A stretch of 64,000 nt of DNA, from assembly GCA_905250115.1 (NCBI GenBank), contig CAJNOI010000047.1, forward strand, positions 301,013 through 365,012. The letters run 5' to 3'. Source of the DNA: Adineta steineri. Lineage: Eukaryota > Rotifera > Eurotatoria > Adinetida > Adinetidae. Positions 33,582 through 46,555 of this stretch are shown one piece after another. Each line of letters starts with the position of its first letter. Position 1 is the stretch's first letter. Below the pieces are notes generated by a model. It was not told the origin of the DNA and did not search any database. It was given only the letters and a program-made list of their open reading frames with translations. The position numbers were made by a program, and so were the translations under genes.

Positions 33582-36328
33582 TCATGATGTCATATATCCA
33601 TTTGAACGTTTTTGACGAAGTATAACAGATTGACGTAAACGTTCAATTAATTTTTCACTTGTCTTATGTAAATGATTTAATTGTTCTATTGCTTGATAAC
33701 CTCGTCCATCTTTTAATATTTGACTTAAATTTAAAGCAATCGTTTCCAGTGGATAGAAATTATGGAAAAATTCAGCGGGATTATTTGCATAACCATCAGC
33801 AGCTACAGCAATAAATTCACAAATACGATGTAAATAATGAATATATTTAACTATTTCATAACAATGTTTTAAAAGTGCTTCACGTTTATCAATTTGTGAT
33901 TTTATCAATATCGTATCAAAATGACTTTGTTTATCTAATGGTATTGTTCCAATAAGACGTTTACAATTTTCATTTTGTTTTATTTGATTTTGATAAGCAC
34001 GTTGGTGTCGATGAAATATTGCATGATCATAAAGTTTACCAGATATATGACGTTCTTTGACAAAACGCATTTTCTGAAGTGCTATCGTTGGTTTTGGACA
34101 AGCAAATTCTTGAGTAGCATTATAATGATCTTTCCAATAGCACGAACAAAGCCAACAAAATTGAACACCACATCGACATGTCATATGATTACAACCACCA
34201 TCTTTTACAATAAAATGTTGACATGATATACAATTTCGACCTTCAACTCGTAAACAAGTATCATTATTACTAACTAAATCTCCATTTCGACTTGCTTCTT
34301 TTATATATGCTCGATAAGAACTACATAATGCTGGAAAATGTGGTTCTTGTTTACAATCAATACAAAATTGATGACCACAACGACATCGAACATTATCAAT
34401 ATGTGAATTTATTATTTGAACAATATTTGGACAGAATTTCGAAGGACATTTAACATACGAATGTGATAAATTTACAAGACATTTTTCTATATTACGTTCA
34501 TATATATTCATACAACGAACATTAACCAAAGATAATATCGTACCTAAAAAGATTCACTAGCTTATATATACTTTAGTCTTAGAAAGATCTTACCAGCATC
34601 TACAATTGAACAACAATTCCATTCTGGACAAAGTATAACTTTAATATTTTTAACTGAATTTTCAAGATATTGTTTCCAACATTGATCACATAATCCATGT
34701 CCACAAGATTTTAATACTGTCATCGATATTGATTCATTGATATCACAATAACAAGTCGTGCAAATACTTGGTCGAATTAAATTATAATCATCAATAGATA
34801 TATTATTATTATTATTTAAATCGTTAAGTATTAATTTATTTTGTGAAATTGTTTTATCTAAATTTTTAACTCGATGAATTTGTTTATTAATAAATTCATT
34901 TTCACTTAATTCACTTTCTGCGTCATCTTTAATATATTTTCTTTGATTGATTTCTAAATCAATAGGTTTAAATAAATCCAATGATAATTTTGTAATAAAA
35001 TCAATTGTTTTATTAATTAAGTCATCGATTTTATAAATTGTATCTTTTGATTGAGATAAATTTTCAATTTCAATTGTTTCTGTATTTAAATCCATATTTA
35101 AACTAACTTGTCCTTGACAAAAATTGTCTTGATTATCTACATCATCAGTTAAAATAATAATTAAATAACAATTCAGTGAAAAATGTTTCGGTTGAACAGA
35201 TTTTAAACGATCCGTAAGACAAATTAAATATTTTACTGGATAACATTGAGCATGAATAAAATTTTTTCCATAAACTTTTGATAAATGTTCAATTTTAAAA
35301 TCTGTTCGATGTAAAAATATTGTACGATATGATAATGACATAAAATTATTCGACAATTTCGTTTCTGATTTAACTATTTCATTATTTTGTTTCCTGTTTT
35401 CTGTTGATGAATGATTATCATCATAATAAATATGAGATGGTTTCGAATGAAACTTATCAGTTGTATTAGAATTTATTGATTTGGAGGAAATATTTTTAGA
35501 TTGCTTTGTTGATTTAATAGGAATGAAATCATTTAATTGCAGTTTGTCATGTTTTATAGAAGTATAATACTATAAATGAAGATATATATATAAAATTTCG
35601 AAAAAAAAAATAATTATATACCGATGTTATTGATTCATCATCATCCGTGGATAAATTTTCTTTTTCATCTTCTGAAAAATCTAACCGTTCTTTAATCTGA
35701 GTACATTTTGTTCTTTGAGTACTTGATGTTGTTTTTTTACCTATAATATAAATAAAAATTTTGAATAGAAAATTTTGTTAGAATTACTTTTTGAACCATA
35801 TTTTTTTCGAATATTAGGTAAACATTTTTCTTGTGACGGTGGAACTACAGTAACATAAGTTACATTATTATCTTCAACATCAGCATCATTATTCTCACGT
35901 TTTCTTGAATTAGTCGTAATTCTCACATTATTATTGTTATGTGGCGTATTATGATATTCATATAAACGATATTTCACTTGATGTTGATTAAAAGTTTTTT
36001 GTTGAGATTTTTTTGTTTTTCGTTTTTGTTCCGAATCAGATTGTGTATTGAGTTCATCATCAGATGAACTACTTTGATTCGTAATGTATTGACGAATATC
36101 ATTTAATAATTGCCATCGTTGGTTTTTATTTAATGAATATGTCACATTAGGTTGTTCAATACCAAATGGATCTTGTTTTTCGATAGTATTATTCCATGTT
36201 GCTTGTATATAGGATTTATTAGATAATTGATTTGGATTATAATGTAAATAAAGACTTTTACCATTAGCATTACTACGTCTAATAGGCCTTAAATTTGGTT
36301 TTTCATCGTCTGTATAATTGGAAGCCAT
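33582..36328 (-). CDS. RBR E3 ubiquitin ligase, Ariadne-like
   Basis: Exons 36328-35788, 35740-35622, 35569-34594 and 34543-33582 give 865 residues. The first 480 residues are polar and acidic, without a clear domain. RING1 begins near Cys490 (ICTTCYC, then SCGHGLCDQCWKQYL). The IBR follows with KCPSKFCPN and CRCGHQFCIDCKQEPHFPALC. RING2 starts near Cys650 and has KDGGCNHMTCRCGVQFCWLC; Cys663 in GGCNHM is the position of the catalytic cysteine in HHARI-type enzymes. The rest is helical, as in an Ariadne domain (HHQRAYQNQIKQNE, LKHCYEIVKYIHYLHRI). RBR ligases pass ubiquitin from E2 through this cysteine. The long N-terminal extension is unusual. Convergent with the Ig gene at 149 bases. Confidence 0.88.
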
Positions 36329-36584
36329 CTATATATAATAAAACTATACTATTCTTTTTAAAAATAATAGAATACATTTCTCTTTATATAGTAAAATATG
36401 TTATTAGCAAGGTATTGCGAAATTCAACTGTCATGAGTAAGTTGACAATAAATTTAGTTCTTCTCCGTCAGATTCCGCCCTCTGTCTTCATTGAGAATAG
36501 TTGATAAATAAAATGACAAGTATGAATGCATGTGCTTGAAGACAGGGTTATGTATTGTGATAGATTTTTGTTAATTTAAACAAA
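36329..36584. promoter_or_regulatory. upstream region between divergent RBR ligase (-) and 319-residue gene (+)
   Basis: 256 bases separate the two start codons. AT-rich; a slightly GC-richer patch lies near 36460-36485. No specific site could be identified. Confidence 0.45.
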
Positions 36585-38246
36585 ATGCAATCAACATCAT
36601 CGATAAAATCTAATGATTTCAAGTAGAAAAAATTTATTTATCAATTTAAAAAAAAACTCCTATTTAATTTTTATAGTTTTTCAACAAATACATCTAATTT
36701 CTGGTCAAATGGAGCAAATCGTAAACGAAAAGTTGATGAATGTGATTTAGAAGAAAGGTAACAAAGAAATATTTTCTTATATATCTATCTATCTATTCAT
36801 TGTTTATTAGTTTTCAAAACAAAATGTTTTTAACCGAAGAAAAATTAATTCAAAATATGCAAAGTCTTTCATTAGATTTATCGATGAATAATAATTCAAC
36901 ATTAAATGTTCAAACTTTACAAGAAAATAAGTATAGAAAACGAAATTTATTCGTTTATTTTATCATTATTGAATTTTATTTCTTATTAGTGAAACAAAAA
37001 TTAATCAAAATCAATTAAATCATTTTTCTCAATTAGAAACTCAATATGAATTACATAAATTATTTAAAGATAATTTAGCAAATAATGATTTACAAGATAG
37101 ATTTATAAATAGAATTTATAATATTGAACGGTAGAGTACACGTATTTTAATTTTCTAAGAAAAATTTCCCTTTTTTTTCTAGAAAAAGATTCTCTATGCA
37201 AATTGTACCATATATACCAATTCATCCAGCACAACTAAATAATAATAATCATGTAGTAGTAGAGGAAAAAGAACAAAAAATTGAAAATAATATTTCTTCA
37301 ACTGTAAAAATTAGTCCAGTAATAAAAGAGGAAAATGATGATCATTTATTTAAAAGACCATTTTCACCAGTACCACCTTATACAGTTGAAGAACCGACTG
37401 AAAATACAACGAAACGAATTCCAAGAATGAAAAGGTTAGAATATAAATATGATAATTTAATTGTTTATCCTACTCTTTTCCATAGGAGTTACTCACAATC
37501 TGTAAGATATAATAATAATCTTACTGTAGTAGAACTAAAAAATGATACAAATGATAATTTAATTCATCATTCACAATCCGATTATTTTATTGTTGAACCA
37601 AGTACACCTGCGTAAGTGCAATAAATTTCTTATTTCATAGAGTTAGAATTGATTCTAGATCGTTTGTTGGTTTCTTTTCATGAAATTATAAATAGAACAG
37701 AAAAATCTCATATTTCTCTCTAAAACAAATATTTTGAAGAAAATAATTTATTTTTCTTTTCTATTGAAATTGTATCATTCAGAGTAAAGCTCGTTGGTTA
37801 AAAAGAAATAAACCTTTTTTTCTCATCATTCGGTACCGCTATAGTTTTCATCTTGACAAGCAATTTCATATATTTTTATTACCCACGACGTCTACCACTT
37901 TATTATTCTCTTTTGAAGTGCCAATGATTCATTTTGTTAGCTATCAATTTACTAGAGAAAGAGAAAAAAAAACAGAACTTATTTCGTGAATCACTATATT
38001 ATACTGAATAATACTGTGTCATTGTACTTTATTTTTTATAATAGTTTGACTGAATCTCCAGCAGAACATATTCCTACTTCGCTTTCATCGAAACAATCAT
38101 CGATACAAATAATCGAATGTTCTGATTTGACGTCATCAAAAACTAATATTTTTTCAAAACCATTTACTAATGATAATATCAATGTAAAATCAAATTTTTC
38201 ATTTGATGGTTGTTATGAAGAAATGGATGATGATGATGATATTTAA
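36585..38246 (+). CDS. Unrecognised 319-residue polar protein
   Basis: Exons 36585-36622, 36677-36757, 36811-36930, 36990-37130, 37183-37434, 37486-37611 and 38045-38246 close in phase. Visible features: a basic KRKVDE stretch near the N-terminus (possible nuclear signal), a conserved-looking FLTEEKLIQNMQSLSLDL, a Gln/Asn-rich helical region, FKRPFSPVPPYTVEEP in the middle and an acidic end GCYEEMDDDDDI. No membrane segment. No family recognised; a nuclear regulatory role is only a guess. The 51-base intron 37435-37485 is a multiple of three without stops and may be retained. The last intron is 433 bases. The lipid transfer gene starts 100 bases downstream on the same strand. Confidence 0.7.
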
Positions 38247-38346
38247 AAGACAATTTTTTTTCCAAATAATTCAAATATATTGTTTTTTTTTAATATTAAT
38301 TTATCTTCAGATAATTTTATTAGTAAACTGTGATATATTATAACCC

Positions 38347-39305
38347 ATGTCATCGATTCCAATAACACAACTAGCAACTGATATGACTATATCATCGAAA
38401 CAAAAAATAAATTCATCTGAAATTTCAATACAAGATTGCACATCTCAATTTGATTTAAAAAAACTTCGAGATGCTTTTGTTAATTGTGTTCAATCAGATC
38501 ATACGCTTCTTCTTCAGGAATATATTCGTGCTTATGAAGAATTATGTCTGTAAGTATAAATACAAATATATATAAACTAAGAGTAATTTATCGGCATTAT
38601 TTAGTTTTGTTTCTTCTCTTGGTACTGTTTTTGAATGGATTACAAAAGATTTATCAAATAAATTACTTGTTCTTAAAGAACATCAACGTCTTGATCCAAT
38701 TAATTATAAATCTATTCAATCAATGATTTCATATGAAATCGCATCAGGACGAATTCAAACAAAAGATACATCATTATTTATTCAACCTGGAAAACCATTA
38801 CAAAATGGATGTCGAACATTATTAAGATTACATCGTGCATTAGCTTTTATTTCTTGTTTTTTAAGTGAAATGCGTAATGCATCCGATGATGCTAGTTCAG
38901 CATCTATTGCATGTAATGCATATTCACATACACTTGGACGTTTTCATTCATGGCCCGTTAGATATACGTAAGAAAATATTTTCAATTGACTAAAGTGATA
39001 TGTAACAGCTGTTTTACATATGATACATCTAGGTCATTCGATTTAATAGAGTTAACTAAAATGGAAGAAATATTTTCTCAATTTTCATTCTATTAATATT
39101 AATAATATTTTTTTTATTATTTAGAATTCATACTGCTATTAAATTAACAGTACCAAATCGTCAAGATCTTATTAAGAAATTTGTTAGTAATCGAAGTGCT
39201 GAAGAAATTGATGTATTCTCCGGTGAAATAGTACAGTCATGTAATACAATTGAACATACAACACAGAAACTTTTTAGAAGTCATCATTTAACAAAACTAC
39301 CATAA
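38347..39305 (+). CDS. Glycolipid-transfer-protein domain, ceramide-1-phosphate transfer protein-like
   Basis: Exons 38347-38549, 38605-38967 and 39125-39305 give 248 residues. The GLTP fold is marked by FDLKKLRDAFVNC, FVSSLGTVFEWITKDLSNKL (acidic/Asn headgroup region), the family hallmark RTLLRLHRALAFISCFL, and AYSHTLGRFHSWPVR with the conserved His before the C-terminal helix. These fit the CPTP/GLTPD1 branch, which moves ceramide-1-phosphate between membranes; a long Ser/Gln-rich N-terminal extension is extra. The 100-base gap after the previous gene ends TTTATCTTCAG about 35 bases before the ATG, allowing trans-splicing in a two-gene operon (inference). Confidence 0.87.
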
Positions 39306-40099
39306 TTTTAAATTCTTTTCTCTTTTTGTATAATCGGTGTTTTTTTTATCATGAACAATGAATGTTTATGTATATGTAATGCTATCTTTTATGAAATTTT
39401 ATTTCATTTTTTCTGATAATTTATGCAAGAAATGCACTATTAATGACAGTTATTTTTAGTCTCTCATTTATATAAAATTATTTGGTTACAGTTTTATTTC
39501 TTTGTCATACGACTTATGTTAGGTAATTATTTAATATAATTATCATATTTATAATAAAAGAGAAAGATTATTTTGAAATATTTAAATTAATAAAGAGAAA
39601 AGTTTGGAAGTTTTTGATTTTTGGAAAATTTTGTGTTAATTTTAATTCTGATCAAATGATAAATTTAATGAGAGACGATAAATAACTAAGAGTCCTTTTC
39701 TTCCTCTTCCACCTTCTTTTTATTTTCTCATTTCAGTTGATTTTTTATTCATCATTCATCATTTATTTTGCTTTGATATTGTAAATGAAATTTGACTTTT
39801 ATGCGAGTGTCGTATCATTTCTTTCTCTTCTACTGCAAACACTTTAAAATAAATCATTAATAATGAAACAATCGTACACATCGATAGTCATTAAACGAAA
39901 GAATCAATGAAAAATAAAAATTAAGCTTTGAAATTAAAACATTGACTAAAATAAGAATTCTTTCTCCATTAAATTATTCAATAAAAAGACAGAAAACGAA
40001 AAATATTAAATTAAACTCAATAAAACATTGTTTTAATCAAATGTTCATTTTATTTCAATAAATAATTTATTTTCTTTTTTTCAAACAAAAGATTTTCAT
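39306..40099. other. intergenic, partly duplicated NHL 3' flank
   Basis: About 39606-40099 is the reverse complement of the 3' flank of NHL copy 1 (8557-9053), with many small differences. The rest is AT-rich. No gene seen. Confidence 0.5.
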
Positions 40100-41773
40100 T
40101 TAGATATCAATTAAATATTTTTGAACTCGATGATTGTGAATATCAATGACATAAAGATTTTCTTCAACATCAAATGATAAACCAACGGGACCAAATAATT
40201 GATTTGATCCACTTCCTTTACCATTTCCACCAACAACAACTTCACCTTCTTCTTTTCCTTCACACCAACGTACTATTCGATCATTCATATAATCTGCCAC
40301 ATAGACTTGACCCAAATCATCAACGATTACACCTTGAGGTGACCGCAATTGACTGAGATTTCCTCCTTCACCATTTCCTCCGGCAACAACAATTCCTTCT
40401 TTTGCATCTTTTCTCCATTTCATCACACGAGCATTGCCTGTATCTGATACAAAAACAGATTGATCTTCATCAACAAAGATAGAAGTAGGAACATTAAGTT
40501 GGTTGAGTTGATCTCCTTGTCCATTTCCACCGGCCACTACAAATCCTTCATTGTATTCTCCCATTTTCCATCGTCTCACTTCATTCTTCTTAAGATCAGA
40601 AACATAAAGAAATCCATATTTATCCATTGCCAAGCTCGAACAGTCAATATTGCTAATGAGAATTTGTTGGTTTTGATTCACCCATTGAATCACTCGTCTA
40701 TTCCCTTTATCAGCAATGATGATCGAATGATTTTGTTGATCAACAATTACATCTGTTGGATTATTCAATTGATCCATTCGATCTCCTTTGCCATTCCCAC
40801 CTGCAATGATTTGTCCTTCCGTCGCATCATATTTCCATTCAACAATACGATGATTCAAGTAATCAGCAGTGAGAATATTTTTGTTTTTATCAATGGAGAT
40901 TCCAAAAGGGTGATTGAGTTGATTTAGTTGTTGTCCTTCCCCATTTCTACCAGCCACAGTGATGGCATTTTGTTTCCATTTGAAATTGATCTTATCTAAA
41001 ACAGACGACACTTATAGTTTCAAATATCTAGAAAGTGTGAACAAGAATGTTGCATCTATCATCCACCGATTCACTCACTTTTCATTGGTGGACACATTTT
41101 TTGATCAGTCATTGTAACTGGATAGCAAAGTGGAAAATCATCGCACTGAGGATGTTGAACACAGATTGTGGTTGGTTGAAGACAAGAATGGTCTGATGAA
41201 TTGCATCGTAAAAGACGGGAGCATATTGGCCAAAGAAAACCACAGACGCCCGTATCATCATGAGTACCTGCCATATGAAAGCATCCACATGCACTGTTTG
41301 TGGAACATTCACCATACTGAGCTGTTTTCTCACATATCTGAGAATTGATTCGAACTATGAAAGTGATAAACTAATACATATAAACATATAAAATACAATA
41401 GAAATCAAACCTGTGATGCTAAAATATAAAATTAATTAATGTTAACAATATGAATGAGAGAAATCAAGAACTATTTACTTGAGAAGAATGCAAAGGACGT
41501 AGCAGTAGATATTGATTGTAGCCATAGTTGAATATAGAATAAGGGAATATAATGAAAAAATGTGTGTTTTTATTTCTAAAACACGGAGGGGATCTTAAGC
41601 GAATTAGATTGAAATATAACAGATGGATCTATTCACATATGAATAATTGGAAATTTAATATTTCATTCATTTCGTCTAATGGTTCTGCTTATATCCTATA
41701 ACAAATAGAATAAAAATGTAATTAAAAAGTGCATAGATGATCATGTGATAAAGTGGAGATTCAAGTGGTATTA
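39606..41773 (-). repeat. Inverted segmental duplication, copy 2 (NHL gene and flanks)
   Basis: Reverse-complement counterpart of about 6890-9053, covering 5' flank, all four exons, introns and 3' flank of the NHL gene. Flank and intron sequences remain alignable by eye, so the duplication is not ancient, or has been homogenised. Confidence 0.75.
40100..41525 (-). CDS. Secreted NHL-repeat beta-propeller protein, copy 2
   Basis: Exons 41525-41479, 41418-41411 (8-base micro-exon), 41354-41079 and 40995-40100, the same phases and lengths as copy 1 for the first three. Signal peptide MATINIYCYVLCILL, Cys-rich module (CGFLWPICSRLLRC, CDDFPLCYP, MCPPMK), then about six NHL repeats. The repeat framework (VAGGNGxG, QLNQL, VDxxxxxYVAD) is nearly unchanged from copy 1. 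Differences fall repeatedly at the same places: after LNQL, and in the AD-x-x-N-x-R turn. Expected to be extracellular. Ligand unknown. Confidence 0.8.
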
Positions 41774-42088
41774 GTATATTTTGAAACAGTGAAACATTTA
41801 CCAATAAGAGTAGGAGTGTGTAGTTATAAGATTCGTATTCATTAACTAGAAAATTTAATTCTTTTTATTAAGATAAAACGATGTGGGTGTAGGTATGATC
41901 TCTATCATCTATTCAAACTCACACCCACACCGACCCTCAAGATTGAAATATAATTAAAACCTTTTTCTTTTTATATTGTGTATTAATAGCTAATAATACA
42001 AAAGTCTATTAGTAAATGTTCGAATAAAGGTTTTACAAAAAACAAAACAAAAAAAAATAGAATAAAGTCTATTTGCTTTTCATTTTCT
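41526..42088. other. intergenic between NHL copy 2 and acetyl-CoA synthetase
   Basis: The left part to about 41773 is duplicated NHL 5' flank. A G/T-rich hairpin (TGTGGGTGT ... ACACCCACA) lies at about 41882-41935 and is followed by CCCTCAAGAT. No gene seen. Confidence 0.45.
41882..41945. repeat. G/T-rich hairpin element followed by CCCTCAAGAT
   Basis: TGTGGGTGT is reverse-complemented about 30 bases later as ACACCCACA, then CCGACCCTCAAGATTG follows. The 57264-57312 element has the same order (CCCACACCCTCAAGATGG), and that at 59655-59677 has it in reverse orientation. Confidence 0.5.
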
Positions 42089-44766
42089 CTACGAATGTTT
42101 GGTTCTTGGAGATTTTTTAATTAATTCTTTGACAATACTTGGATCAGTTAATGTTGATATATCACCAAGATTACTAGTATCAGGTTCAACTATTTTACGT
42201 AAAATACGTCGCATTATTTTACCACTACGTGTTTTAGGTAAATCAGGTGTAAAATGTATAACATCTGGATTAACATGTGCACCAATTGTATTACGTACAC
42301 TTTTTATAAGATCTTTTCGAAGTTCTTCACTTTCTTTAGTATCATCTTTCAATACTACAAAGCAATACATTCCTTGATTTTTCTTCTTATCTGGATAACC
42401 AACAACAGCTGATTCTGATACACCTGCATGTTCATTAAGTGCAGCTTCAACTTCAGCTGTACCAATATTATGTCCAGAAATAACAAGAACATCATCCTAT
42501 AAAAAAAAATAAAATTTATTATTTAACTTTTTCAAATTATTTTTCATCTACAAACCACTCGACCAGTAATACAATGATAACCATTTTTTTTAATTTCACA
42601 TCCATCACCAGTAAAATAATAACCAGGATATTGTTTAAAATAAACATCAACAAAACGTTCATGATTACGATAAAGACTACGTGCTTGACCAGGCCATGAA
42701 TCTTGAATACATAATTCGCCAGTATTTGGTGGTGTTAATGGTTTTTTAGTACTTTTATCGAATAATTGTGTTTTGATACCAAAAAATGGAAGTGTAGCTG
42801 AACTTGGTTCTAATTCCCAAGCATTTGCTATAGGTGTAATCATAACACCACCTGTTTCAGTCTATATTACATATAAGAAGAGAAGTTTTCTAATGAAAAA
42901 AAATTAAGAATTTTATGTTACCTGCCACCATGTATCAATAATTGGACATCGGCTATCACCTAAAGAAAAGAATTGAGTTTTACAAAAAAACAATAGAACT
43001 ATTTTAAAACTTACCAACAACAGAATGATACCATTTCCATGCTTCAGAATTAATTGGTTCACCAACTGAACCTAGAATTCTTAATGATTGACGGCTTGTT
43101 TTAGTAACATATTTATCATCATGTGCCATTAATGATCGAATAGCTGTTGGTGCTGTATAAAAAATATTTACTTGATGTTTATCAACAACATTCCAAAAAC
43201 GTGATACATCAGGATAAGTAGGTACACCTTCAAAAACAACAGTTGTTGCACGATTTGATAATGGTCCATAAATAATATCTAAATATTTATATATATTATT
43301 TCAATATTATAAAAAATCAATATTTTGTTACTTACATGAATGACCTGTTATCCAACCGATATCAGCAGTACACATGTATACATCACCCGGATTATAATCA
43401 AATATATATTTAAATGTTAAACTTGTATATGTTAAATAACCACCTGTTGTATGAACAATTCCTTTTGGTTTACCTGTTGAACCACTTGTATAAAGCTATA
43501 AATAATAAACAAATATGTTTTTATTGAAGTACATATTATTTTAACTTACTATAAATAATGGATCTTCTGCATTCATTTTTTCAGGTGGACAATTTTCATT
43601 GACTGTTTCCATTTCTTTATGTGCCCAAAAATCTCTTCCTTCTTTCCATTCAAGTGTTCCACGTTGATCACTACAAGCATCTTTTACGTCAGCGTTATTA
43701 CCATAATTTCTTTCAAAAACAAGTACAGTTCGAACATTACTACATTGTTTCATTTTTAAAGCTTGATCAATTTTACTTTTTAATGGTGAACATTTTCCAC
43801 CACGTAAACCAAAATCACTTGTTATTACTACTGTTGAATCACAATCAGATATACGTTCAGCAACATTACTTGCACTAAAACCTCCAAATACAACTGAATG
43901 TATTGCACCAATACGTGCACATGCAAGTAATGCAACACAAGCGTCAACGACCATAGGCATATAAACAGTAACACGATCACCTTTTTTAACTCCATGTTTT
44001 TTTAAGACATTAGCAAATTTTTTAACATCACGTAATAATTCACCATAAGTAACATGATGACGAGTTTCAGTTGGTGTATCTGGTTCAAATACAACTGCTA
44101 CTTGTTTAGATGCACTACTATCATGATCAATATGACGATCAAGACAATTATAACAAACATTTAATATACCATCTTCATACCATTTTATATCAACACCGCG
44201 GTCAGTACGATAATCAAATTCAGTATTTTTTATTTTTGTTGGAAAACGATACCAATCTAAACGTTCAGCTGCCATCTTCCAAAATCGTTCAGGATCATTA
44301 ATTGATAAATCATAGAGTGCTTTATATTCATCCAATGATTTAATTTTGTCTGGTAACGATGATTCATTCCATGTTGAATTGGTTGATGCCAAACGATACG
44401 ATGTAATATTTATAGGATTTAACTGAAAACCAGTAGATGTAGATAATAATGTTGATGTTCGCGCGGCGGATGTATGTATTTCATTGTTATTAGTGAAATT
44501 ATGGCTTAATTTTGAAGAACTCTTTGAAGTATGGAACGTAGATAATGTATTGAAAAGTGAAGCCGATCGAGCAATGTCTGAAATATAAGTATATACAAAA
44601 TTTAATAACGAAGTCATACGATAATTAAAAAATCAAAGTATGCATATAAACAAATATGAGTAAAATAGAATATTAAAAACAAATACTTACCATTTGTATT
44701 TTTGAGCAATATGGGCAAATGACGAACGGTTGTTTTACCACAGATATACTTCGATGAAAGTAACAT
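42089..44766 (-). CDS. Acetyl-coenzyme A synthetase, AMP-forming
   Basis: Exons 44766-44691, 44577-43550, 43495-43336, 43278-43015, 42959-42922, 42861-42556 and 42496-42089 give 759 residues. Landmarks: [40 protein letters not shown] (in two parts), the AMP-binding loop [12 protein letters not shown] at 369-380, [51 protein letters not shown] and [11 protein letters not shown] with Lys717, the lysine controlled by acetylation in this family. It activates acetate to acetyl-CoA using ATP. The first 100 residues are Ser/Thr-rich and basic ([15 protein letters not shown]), possibly a mitochondrial presequence as in ACSS1; the cytosolic ACSS2 type cannot be excluded. All junctions keep phase. Confidence 0.93.
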
Positions 44767-46555
44767 TGTTATAGATCTTTGTTTTATTTAAACTACAAAA
44801 TGTTTAGATGCCATTCTTTGATGTAAATTATGTGTCTAGCTCCTTCGTACGTATATAAAAGTTATTTTTATGATATGAGAGAGAAAAAATCGTGATAGCT
44901 GGAGGAGTCGATGCAGCACTCCTATTTTGCGATTCGAGCAATACTACATACGTTCGCAATGAAGAACGATAAAAAAAATAGAGAAGAAAAAAGCTATACA
45001 CCACATGATATACTATTTGCCTTTTTCCTTTCTCTCTCTCTCTCGTCGTATGCATCAAGAAAGCTGTATGAATAGAAATGAAACTTATTGTGAATGGTAA
45101 AAGCGACAAAACACAGTAATGTGCTTATATTATACTAATACAGATAATGTACCATTGTAATAAGCTGATCGTGTTCGGTCAAAACGCTGTCGGTCACAGT
45201 TCAAATAGTCTATACACCGTATAGTGAATAAAAAACAATTTTCTTTGCTCACATTAACGACTTATATAACAGATTACGTTTATTTCTTTTGTTTACATGT
45301 CTGCTGCATTATTGTCTCATCTACGAAGCAGTCGATGCCAATGAGCAACACAATAGAATACATCATACTGTCAGTCATTTGATGAATTCAATTTTGTTCT
45401 ATTTTTTCTTAAACATACATTCAAGGCCCATAGTTGATATTATTTATCTTTATTTTCTCTTCTATAGGTTTTTATCTGATTGTTTTACGATTGAAATCTA
45501 TACAAAAACAATATAGAGGAAAGTAAATACAAAAAATAAGCCACCTCAATTACCTTTGACGATAAAAATAAATATTTCTATTTTGAATATTATAAAAGAT
45601 GTTTGTATATGTGATTTTATATAGATAAAAAAAGTAAATGGATTTATTTTCTAGTACTTTCTCTGTAGCAGCCATGAGTACAGATGAAATACATATTTAG
45701 TTATAATGAACTTTTAACTTCGATTAGGTACTTTCTATTTTTTTCCTAAAAAAGTAATCTATTCTGAGTGACACTTCAAGGAATGATCTATAAAGGTATG
45801 CATGTGACTAGAAATACTCTTTTTGGCTAAAGATAAAATATATTAATAGTTATTTATAGTATTGTATTCATCATGACACGATTATGCTCATCAAAAAACT
45901 AAGATAATATATATTTACATTTTGTACAATCTTTTTTGTCAATGATCATGCTATTTAATTTCTCTATTCTATTAAAGCTAAATGAAATTCAGTTCTAAGA
46001 TGTGATACTGGAAAAGTAATTGAGAGGATCAATATAGGTAACATATCTTTTATTAGTAAATTTTATACATTAGTCAGTTCTTCTTTCAAAATTATTACAT
46101 ATGAATTAGCTTTGTTTTTTCAAGTCATTGTTATTAATTTCTAAGATACATATCAGTATATAGGTATTTTATTGATCAATAATCATTTCCAGAGTATTTA
46201 TAAAATTTCATTTATATCCTGTAAAAACTAAACACAATTAACATATTATATTTTAAATGTTAATTATAATGATTGTAATACAACAATGAAAATATTCTAT
46301 CTGTTCTAGTTGATAAACATGAATATTTATCATAAAAGCATTAGATTTTTAGCAAATATGAACGAAATTATTGATTCTTTTATCAATAGAAAGAGAAAAA
46401 CTTGTTGTCATCATATGTATCTGATGTTTATTTGATGAAAAACATTATTGAAAAAACGTCGATGACAAAAAAGACAACTAAAACAATTTTTTTTGTACGT
46501 ATGTTTCCATTTTTACAGTTGTCTTCAATAATTATTCTTTTAAATTTTTGTTTGT
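44767..46555. other. intergenic, no feature seen
   Basis: 1.8 kb AT-rich DNA between acetyl-CoA synthetase (5' end) and RPS6 (3' end), both on the minus strand. Short open frames at 44828-45109 and 45289-45516 show no family likeness. A CT run lies near 45029-45045. Confidence 0.35.

Noticed and set aside
43621-44301. Plus-strand frames opposite acetyl-CoA synthetase exon 2
   Set aside because: Shadow frames; the minus strand encodes an unmistakable enzyme there.
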